Source: Takakia lepidozioides (lineage: Eukaryota; Streptophyta; Takakiopsida; Takakiales; Takakiaceae). Taken from it: a DNA stretch of 64,000 nucleotides. The DNA is taken from NCBI GenBank assembly GCA_030704615.1, contig CM060732.1, positions 51,937,053 to 52,001,052 on the forward strand. Direction: 5' to 3'. This document shows, one piece after another, positions 57,009-64,000 of the stretch (its first letter is position 1; each line of letters opens with the position of its first letter). The notes below the pieces were generated by a model. The model was not told the DNA's origin, did not search any database, and worked only from the letters and a program-made list of their open reading frames with translations. The position numbers and the translations under genes were made by a program.

Positions 57009-60000
57009 TCATGTAAGGTATGGCTGCAATCTTTCGCGGGCCACCTCTAATGGAGTGTTCATCATTTCCCAGATCTTTTCCCCTTGGAACAAAGTGTAGG
57101 TGAAGAAGGGCTTTTGCCCTTTCTTGATGGACATCTTCACAATCTCCATGAAATACTTGAAATCGTCGACTGTCGCAATCACCTTCACAAAAGCAGACAA
57201 TTTGTCAAAACTCTACCATGGCTAACCTCTATCTGTGCATGATAGGGGGCATATGTGAACACAGTGGTGTTGCAGGAAAGTACCTGGCAGCCGGCAGAGA
57301 ACTTTTCAACCATATCTGTATACTTCGTAAGAAGAAACTTGTACTCAGCTGTGTCTTTGATACCCGCATGATGGATGTTCACTCCAAATAACCCTTCATC
57401 ATCATGGCTGTGCCATACATACACGCACCAACTAGTCCATGAGACCTGCTACAAATGCCCCATAAAAGAGACAACCAGTTTTGGCTGGGAATAAGCTCTG
57501 ACAGCACTTTTATCTTGATAGACAGTTGTTGTGTGGCACTATGCTGGCTGGGGCTTTGTGTAATGTCTCAAGAGACAGTACCTTCCAATTACTCCGAAGT
57601 CAAGCTTGCCATCACGGTCATGGTCACGCCACACCTTCACTGGTCGTCTTTGCAACAAAGCTTCATAACACCCATTGTGCATACCAACCTGTCACCTTCC
57701 AGTTACTTTCACCTGGTGTGGACAGCTGGACAATAACTGTCATCTCTTTCTGCTGTTTATATCTGTTTTAGTCTCGAGGCTTCTCTCTTTCTGAAGATCC
57801 TTTGGAGTTGGGGCTAGATATAGCAAAATGAGCAAAGTGAAAAGATGGAAATGTCCCCGTCCCACTGCTTACCCACCCACAGAGAAAGAGGGAGAGAGAA
57901 CGGAGAAACACACATGGAGTCTAACTCCTTAGTGACATACAAGTAATGTTTTCAACTTCAGCCATCAGTACTAGTGAACGAGGAGCAAGGAGCTTGCTGA
58001 AGGAAACTCCAGAAGGAAGCAGCATGAAACTTGAAGGTGACCTGGTCAATATATAGGCTTTAAGTCATTGCAAACCTCATAGGCATCCTGATACTGCCCA
58101 GGACAAAGAATAGCCGTGCCACCAGGGCCACCCCAACCCAGTGTTAACCACGCTCTCCCTGGGTCCACAGATGCCGTATATGTTGTCACCTGATCCACCA
58201 TAGCAGCAGTCCTTAGATTTCATTCCACTAGAACTGGACACAATGGGATCTACAGTGGTCATCAGGCTCACCTTGGTTGCAAGGTGGGTTGCCCCTTTTC
58301 CAGGCCCCGCAGTACTATATCTGGCAGACCTAGTTGCTAAGACTGAGCAAAATCTATGCTTTGGATCCAACAAAGTTACCAGGGCTGAATCATCATGATA
58401 TAAATCATGTGCTCGAGATAACCATAGATGGTTGAGATTCAGTGACGTACCACCCACTCAGGATTTTTGCCACGTTTGGAGTTAGTGCAATAAACCACGG
58501 ACAAGTGATCGTCAAATGCCCCCGGCTCATCGGATGGATTTCGCACGCCAATGATATTAAGCTTATAAGGCTCCTCATAGAATTCATACCCATTCTCTTT
58601 GCATGCTTCACGAACTGCCTGCACAGCCAGTGAAACAACAATGCATCTGGTGCTTGAGGCCACAAACATGAGACCACAACTCGTTTCAAATACACTGAAA
58701 AATCATGTCAAATATTGTTCACACAGTTTTTTCAAACCTCAGATTAAGTGTTATGTGCATTTTCAAGGACACTCTTGTTCAGTGACAAAAACCAAACACC
58801 TTGACCTGAGGTCTAAAGCATTGAGCAACCTTCAAGCACTCAAAATCCTTCAAACTTTCACATGAAACTTGACTCGACCAGGATAGGATTGAAGAGATAG
58901 ATACCCCAAAGTTCAACTAGTATTGCTATTCTTTTGATGAGCATGCATTCTCAGATCGATATTCCTAATGGGTCACCCCTTCATTATTGATGCCCTAATC
59001 TATCTGTCTTTACGGTACTTTCCCGGGCTAATTGGAAGTAAGGACCTCAAACAAAGACTCATGGGATGAGAGAAACACCTCGGCATAGTTGTGTGCCACC
59101 TCGCCTACATAGGTCTGTCGTGTGCTAGTCTCCAGCACAATTGCAGTACATGCCTTCGTACCTGCAAAACAGCTTAGCGCAGCTCCCAAGAGGACCGCTG
59201 CCACCCATCTCCACCTCCCAGTGTTTTCCTCTCTGTCCACCACATCTCCAGTCATATGCATATCTTGGACTACAATCGTCAGCACTAGAGCACCAACCAT
59301 GCATAGTGAGTCGATTCTGAGAACAGTGGGCAACAATGCTGCTTTAACAGTTCCTGCTGCAAACTTTCTGCTCGAAGAACTGAGCCTGAATCCTCATGCG
59401 ACATCCATATGGTCTTACTACAGATGTTGTGTTAGAAAGTCTGGAGGTTAGTTGGATCCTTCATCTAAGCTGGTCTGGTGTATGAGCAGATACCCTGTCC
59501 CTCTCAAACCCACAAGAATTTGTGCAAGAAAGTGGTTTTTGTACAACCATTTGTAATCAGGTGTGGACCAAGAGAAGAAATAGCAGCAGATTGCAGAAAT
59601 CTTACCCATCATTGGGGCTTGCACTGCCGCCCCCATCATTGCTGTCATCCCCTCCCCATCCATCACTGCCCCTCGCTCCTCCATCTCCCTCACCTCCACT
59701 TACTAGTAAGTCAAGCTCTATGGCCTGAGGAAACCTGATGGATACTCCCACATGGCTTTTGCATGATCTCAGAATTTTCCGGGGAGAAAACACTATTATT
59801 GCTGTCATTCCAGTGGGAAAGCAGTCTTGTACTGAGATAGCATTATGGGGTCTAACAGCAGCAGGTGAAAGATATCTTGAAGATATCTTGAAGGTTGTAA
59901 CCTTCAAACTCCGTTCAAGCTTTTGTGTAAGATAAGGAAGGAAAGTCGAAACTGGACTCGAACACTTCCCAAACTGCTGCATGAGGAGATTTCTTTGAGC

Positions 60001-60072
60001 GGGGAAGAGGGCACCATAAGAAGCAGATCTACCACCGAAGAGTGAGGATGACAATGAGTATCCAACAGCCAT
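57009..60072 (-). CDS. Putative plastid-targeted membrane protein with a Bacteroidetes/phage-type domain
   Basis: Seven minus-strand exons join in consistent phase: 60072-59606, 59367-59046, 58618-58451, 58189-58076, 57688-57582, 57407-57284 and 57182-57009 (1,476 nt, 491 residues, TGA stop). All introns are GT-AG. Residues 1-60 are Ser/Arg-rich and poor in acid (MAVGYSLSSSLFGGRSASYG), like a chloroplast transit peptide. A Gly/Asp-rich linker (about 128-156) follows, then hydrophobic segments at about 177-189 and 210-225. The C-terminal half carries NIIGVRN (284-290), FDD (298-300), DPG (328-330), GTAILCPGQY (343-352), WRD (377-379), GVNIHHAG (401-408), SAGCQ (430-434) and FTYTL (461-465), the series of an uncharacterised family I recall from Bacteroidetes and phages. 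The His405/406 and Ser-x-Gly-Cys433 pair resembles the YkuD L,D-transpeptidase active site. A peptidoglycan role in plastids is inference. The reading frame is intact. Confidence 0.82.
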
Positions 60073-60928
60073 TCTGAAGTGGATTTCTCAAATCTGCACA
60101 ACCAGCAACCCACTTTCATCCATCATGTAGCACATTGTCTCTTTCTACCTTCCATTTCTCTCGCCATTCCAAGATTTAATATCTAAGAATCCTTTCTGTG
60201 CGTAGCCTGCACTGCTATAATCAGATTCATCAAGGAGAATATGATTATGTACTACCATGACATGGGAGCCTCCATCCAAAAGGGCTCTTTAAGCATACAT
60301 GCCTGCATAAAGCGGGACATATATCTCAACTTTTAGCTGTTTGAAGAGAAATTATGGAAATCAAGAGGCAATGCATCAAGATTTCCAAATTTCTGCGGTG
60401 TTCGAAAGCAAGGGCAAGGGAACAAGTCCAGGACATAACCCCTGCATCTGAAGTAGAAGTAGCCAAGGTTTTTTGCCCTTGCGGATACTTGGCAAAAAAA
60501 GGCAATTATACACACAAGGTACAGAGAAAATTGTGCTTCATGGCTAGGTTTGGTGGATTTTTGGGGATCTCAATTGCCAAAGTCCAAAACACTGGCAACA
60601 GGTTCATTGCAGTCATACCACATTGGTTGGTAATTGCTCTGTCTAGGTTGCTTTGCTCATGTTCTTATTGGCTCTCCGATTTCTGGGTTCCTAAGTGTTG
60701 CAGCCTTTAACCTCGTCGGAAATTGCTGCTTCTAGTCTGGTCTACCGCACGTCTTCTTCACTGAACAATCCATCTTGGACCTTACTTCCTTATGCATTTC
60801 CCAACAATAAACACAACACTGACGTGGAAGAAAATTCACTACGGGTCTGGTTGACCCTGCACAAAACACCTGTTGTGAAGAATGACTAACCTTCGCAGCC
60901 GATTTTTTGATGGGAAGGCAAACCGCCT
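60073..60928. other. Upstream region of the phage-like plastid gene
   Basis: It presumably contains the promoter and 5' UTR of the minus-strand gene starting at 60072. A minus-strand open stretch at 60333-60515 (CRGYVLDLFPCPCFRTPQKF) has no recognised domain and may be chance. Confidence 0.35.
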
Positions 60929-60948
60929 TCAGACCTCACGTATCAGAG

Positions 60949-61543
60949 TTCCATCACAGATCACATCCTCCTCTTCCCAAATGCTCAAATTGAGACCAAC
61001 AACAATAAACCCATTAAACTCGACGCAGCTGAAAGCCGCAGACTCTACAGAATCCGCTCCAGTCACTGCAATAGCAGCAGCAGGAGCTGCTGAATCTCTG
61101 TGACTGCCAACAGAACAACATCCTGCTGTGGACATATCCAAATCAGAAAAGCCAAGGGGAGAACAGGACAAGCGCAAGTTGCAAGCAGTGCCAGCCGGCA
61201 TCTGCGAGAGGCAGTTACTATTATTAATATTAAGCGTCAGCTTCTTCAATGCCCTTGTTTTCATCCACATTTCAGATGCACTGTGAAGTTTTGACGGCGT
61301 ATCTCCATCTCTCTTGGGAAACCTTGACACTCCCTCCGTCGACAGAGTGCTTTGGTGTGGTGCTGAACACTCCTGTCTGATGTATCCACCATCTTTGTTA
61401 TATCTTCCACCCAATGAAAGTCTTGCATGGTTGAGCTGATTGAACCACCTCAATGAAATTTTGATGGAGGCTGGAAATCCATTTTCACGATTCCAAGAAG
61501 TAACAGAAATCGAAGTGTTCATGAAATTGCTTCCCAGCCGCAA
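60949..61543 (-). CDS. Possible first exon of an unidentified gene
   Basis: The minus-strand frame from 61543 (MRLGSNFMNTSISVTSWN) is about 200 codons long and ends at a donor-like gag/gtctga near 60949, after NLSIWEEEDVICDGTLIRE. The first ~90 residues are rich in Ser, Arg and Lys and could be an organelle-targeting peptide. An Ala-rich stretch (DSAAPAAAIAVTGADSVESA) leads to a hydrophobic CVEFNGFIVVGLNLSIW. No family is recognised and no clear following exon was found, so this may be a chance frame. Confidence 0.3.
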
Positions 61544-64000
61544 TCACAGTTGTGATCGGAGGCTACATGCACACGATCTGCGTCTTCGTGTTTGAACAAT
61601 ACAATCTCAAAGATCCAGTGGATCTCATCTACAATCAACCCTACATATAAGGTGAAGTGGCTCTTAGTTACACCCAAGTCAGTTTTCGACACAGAGTGAG
61701 AGAAGACTCAACTGACTCGCTATGAAGAGCATGCAATTACATGTACCATGTCCAAAATTCAGTAGGAGTTATGAAGATTTTGGGCCCTAAAAATTCTGTG
61801 AATTCCAAGTTACAGCTCACAAATTTACATCTGCATTCCTACGGTTCCACAAAGTCAAGCGCTCCAAAACAGTGTAGGAAGGATCTTTAGTTTTGAGACC
61901 TCATCTCCGCCAGATACGGATCCGGAGGTATACCCATTTGATTGGCAGCTCTCAAAATTTCAAAGAACTAAGGGAGAGTATGGAACCATGGGTATTTAAT
62001 TTGAAAACAACCAATCAAATATGCCTTCAAATTAAGATCCATGAAAAAACTGCCAGGTTTTGATTAGATCCATTGGATCTTTGAGGTTTATGCTAGTATC
62101 CAGATCCATAGGATAGGGAGAGAGAAGACGCCAGCAGTGACCACCGTAATTAAGAGCCTCTTCACCTTTCGGCTATTGCCCCCTTTTTATGAGTACTTAT
62201 AAACAAATGTGGTTTGCAAAGAATTGGAAAGGGGCTGCTGGGTTGATGACAAATCTAAATCATGGGTGAAGACACTGGAGAGTGCAAAAAGCAGTAGCAC
62301 AAACACCACTTGTGCACTCATGATTCCAAAGTGGCTGATGCTTTGGCCAATGTCCATCCAGCTGCCTGTAGTCTTCACCTGTGGATCCACAAACCACCAT
62401 GGTCAAGTCTAAGTGCTTCAATCTACAACACAGGGACAATTCAAACAAGGTTTATCACCCTCCTGCCTCCTTTCTCCTGCCCTTTTCCCTCCTGAAATGG
62501 ATGGGTAATAGCATTGTTCATAAAACTGGCATATGCTTTAGGTTAATACCCTTTAAGATGAGGAGGCCGAGATGATGTACCGAAGGAACTTGCTGGAGAC
62601 AACTGCCAAATCGTACGGAGGGGCATTCTCGGTATTCAGACTACTTGCATTCCATACCAAGAGGCCACCTCTGAACTTTGAAGTAACCATGAAAAACCTC
62701 TTAAAATGGTCTACAATTGTTTTGTCTAATTTAGACCAGAAACAGACCAGCCTGAAATTGGTAAAATAGTGGAACACTTACTAGGAAGAAAAAGTGAATA
62801 GTCATGACATCAGACAGGAGGAGGACAACGAAGTAGCAGCCTAGTCTGGGCAGCCCTTGTACCCTTGTTACTGCGCTGAAGGCACACCTGTGTAACACCC
62901 CTCTCAAAATGGCAGACTTCAACTCCCGGTTTATACTATTCAGAGACACAACTTTACTACATCCACAGAGGCCTGGCCAAGATCCCATGCAACACAGTAG
63001 AACAACAAGAAGCCACTCCAAAAATTGTCAAGTGCAATCCCTCAGTGCCACAACATGATGGAAAAAGTGGTCCATGCTATGTCTTTCAACTGGACATCTG
63101 GTAAAAGATACTTACGTGACAAGGATGAAAGGTACAAACAATTTGCAGAGCAGAAGGGCCCCCATTACATATGGCTGTACCCACCACCCATGGACCACAC
63201 AACCTTGTTTGAGATCTCATCAAACATTAAAAATAGAGGCAATCTGTCAGGACCATTGCAAGCTAACACCAATGACTTAAACGTGTACTCAATCAAACAA
63301 AATCTTTGTGACATTGAGTAGACACTTTCTGAGCTCATGTGACAGATCAAAGAAGGAGCAATCACCTACACTATCACGAAGACCTAGGCAACATAAACAA
63401 TCAAGGGTTGGTAAGACCCCAATGCACAAGATGAGAACTGCTACTTACATTGAAAATAGTAATGAATCGATAAACAGAAGATATCTCAAAACTAGCAACA
63501 CTGGCCATATTCCCCGTTCCAAAGAATGCCACGTTGATAAGCACAAGCTGCCAAGGAATGAAAACAACATGACCCACCATTATTCTCTAATAAAAACTGC
63601 TGGCCCAATCCTCGACTAGAAAGGTAAACCAGTAAACACAAGTGGACATCATACCTTGTCAACCACACATAGGTCAACTTCTCAATCAAACAATCAGTGA
63701 TCTGTTTTATGATACATGTCCTTTCCACTAGTGTACCTTTCTGTGCGGTTATCCTGGGTGCTAGAGGAGCGGGGGAGAGAGAGAGAGAGAGAGAAGTAAC
63801 CCCTTTAAAAAATATCAAGCAACACTGACGACAAAGCGTCTCATGTAGGTAGGCTATGAGGGACTTGGGCTCAAGGCTGAAAGTTTCTACCAAAGATCCT
63901 TAGACGACAGCATCTTCCTCATATCTTGTAGTATCCAGGACAGGAGAAAAATATAAAGGTCCCCAACCTCTACTTCTTGGTGGTATAGGTAGGAGAAATT
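61544..64000. other. No gene confidently recognised
   Basis: Minus-strand frames at 62390-62187 (a hydrophobic AQVVFVLLLFALSSVF segment) and 63021-62731 (LNRELKSAILRGVLHRCAFS ... VTRVQGLPRLGCYFVVLLL) have some protein-like character but no domain I can name; they could be exons of a minus-strand gene entering from the right. A 'gagagagagagag' run lies at 63776-63793. Confidence 0.3.

Noticed and set aside
62731-63021. Candidate exon with LNRELKSAILRG and a hydrophobic end
   Set aside because: Protein-like, but I could not assign a family or flanking exons, so it is mentioned only in the region note.
1-64000. CRISPR array, bacterial operons or phage genome
   Set aside because: No regularly spaced direct repeats with unique spacers, no ribosome-binding sites or operon layout; genes have spliceosomal introns throughout. 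The phage-like protein is itself encoded by seven exons.

Overview
This is nuclear DNA from a land plant. The genes have GT-AG introns and plant-specific families (PLS/DYW pentatricopeptide proteins, an HMA2/3/4-type heavy-metal ATPase, a kinesin-14, a GNA-type lectin, a polyphenol oxidase, an LRR receptor), separated by long stretches of decayed transposons and tRNA-derived SINEs. The polyphenol oxidase style, the abundant DYW proteins and transposons with DNMT3-like or ParB-like domains suggest a non-seed plant (lycophyte, fern or bryophyte). This placement is inference.

Layout. 0-21 kb is repeat-rich and holds mostly broken genes: a polyphenol oxidase first exon (0.7-1.1 kb), a 444-bp TTAA-flanked inverted-repeat element (1.8-2.3 kb), a 687-bp inverted-repeat element (2.6-3.3 kb), an LRR-receptor pseudogene (4.0-4.8 kb), a decayed LINE (6.1-8.2 kb), a decayed DNMT3-like cytosine methyltransferase (8.2-9.2 kb), several SINEs and minisatellites, a GNA-lectin ORF (14.5-14.9 kb), and a frameshifted ParB-like transposon-type ORF (18.4-20.8 kb). 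23-26.8 kb holds an intact four-exon gene for a CCHC zinc-knuckle plus KH-domain RNA-binding protein. 29.7-34.9 kb holds two tail-to-tail DYW-class PPR pseudogenes, one split by a solo-LTR-like insertion. 36.0-43.8 kb holds an intact 11-exon P1B-type metal ATPase with a long Cys-rich tail. 44-49.7 kb is intergenic and repeat-rich. 50.4-55.9 kb holds an intact 11-exon kinesin-14. 57.0-60.1 kb (minus strand) holds an intact seven-exon gene.

That last gene is the most unusual content. Its seven exons join with consistent phases into 491 residues: a transit-peptide-like N terminus, a Gly-rich linker, hydrophobic segments, and a C-terminal domain carrying the motif series of an uncharacterised family I recall from Bacteroidetes and phages (NIIGVRN, FDD, DPG, GTAI..GQY, WRD, GVNIHHAG, SAGCQ, FTYTL). 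The spaced His and S-x-G-C resemble the catalytic signature of YkuD L,D-transpeptidases. If the product is plastid-targeted, it may act on plastid peptidoglycan, a polymer known in some non-seed plants. The function is inference; the gene structure is seen in the sequence.

The live genes (KH protein, metal ATPase, kinesin, phage-like plastid protein) are unrelated and independently transcribed, as expected for a plant nucleus. Exon coordinates were worked out by hand from splice consensus, phase and motif continuity. No transcript evidence was available.
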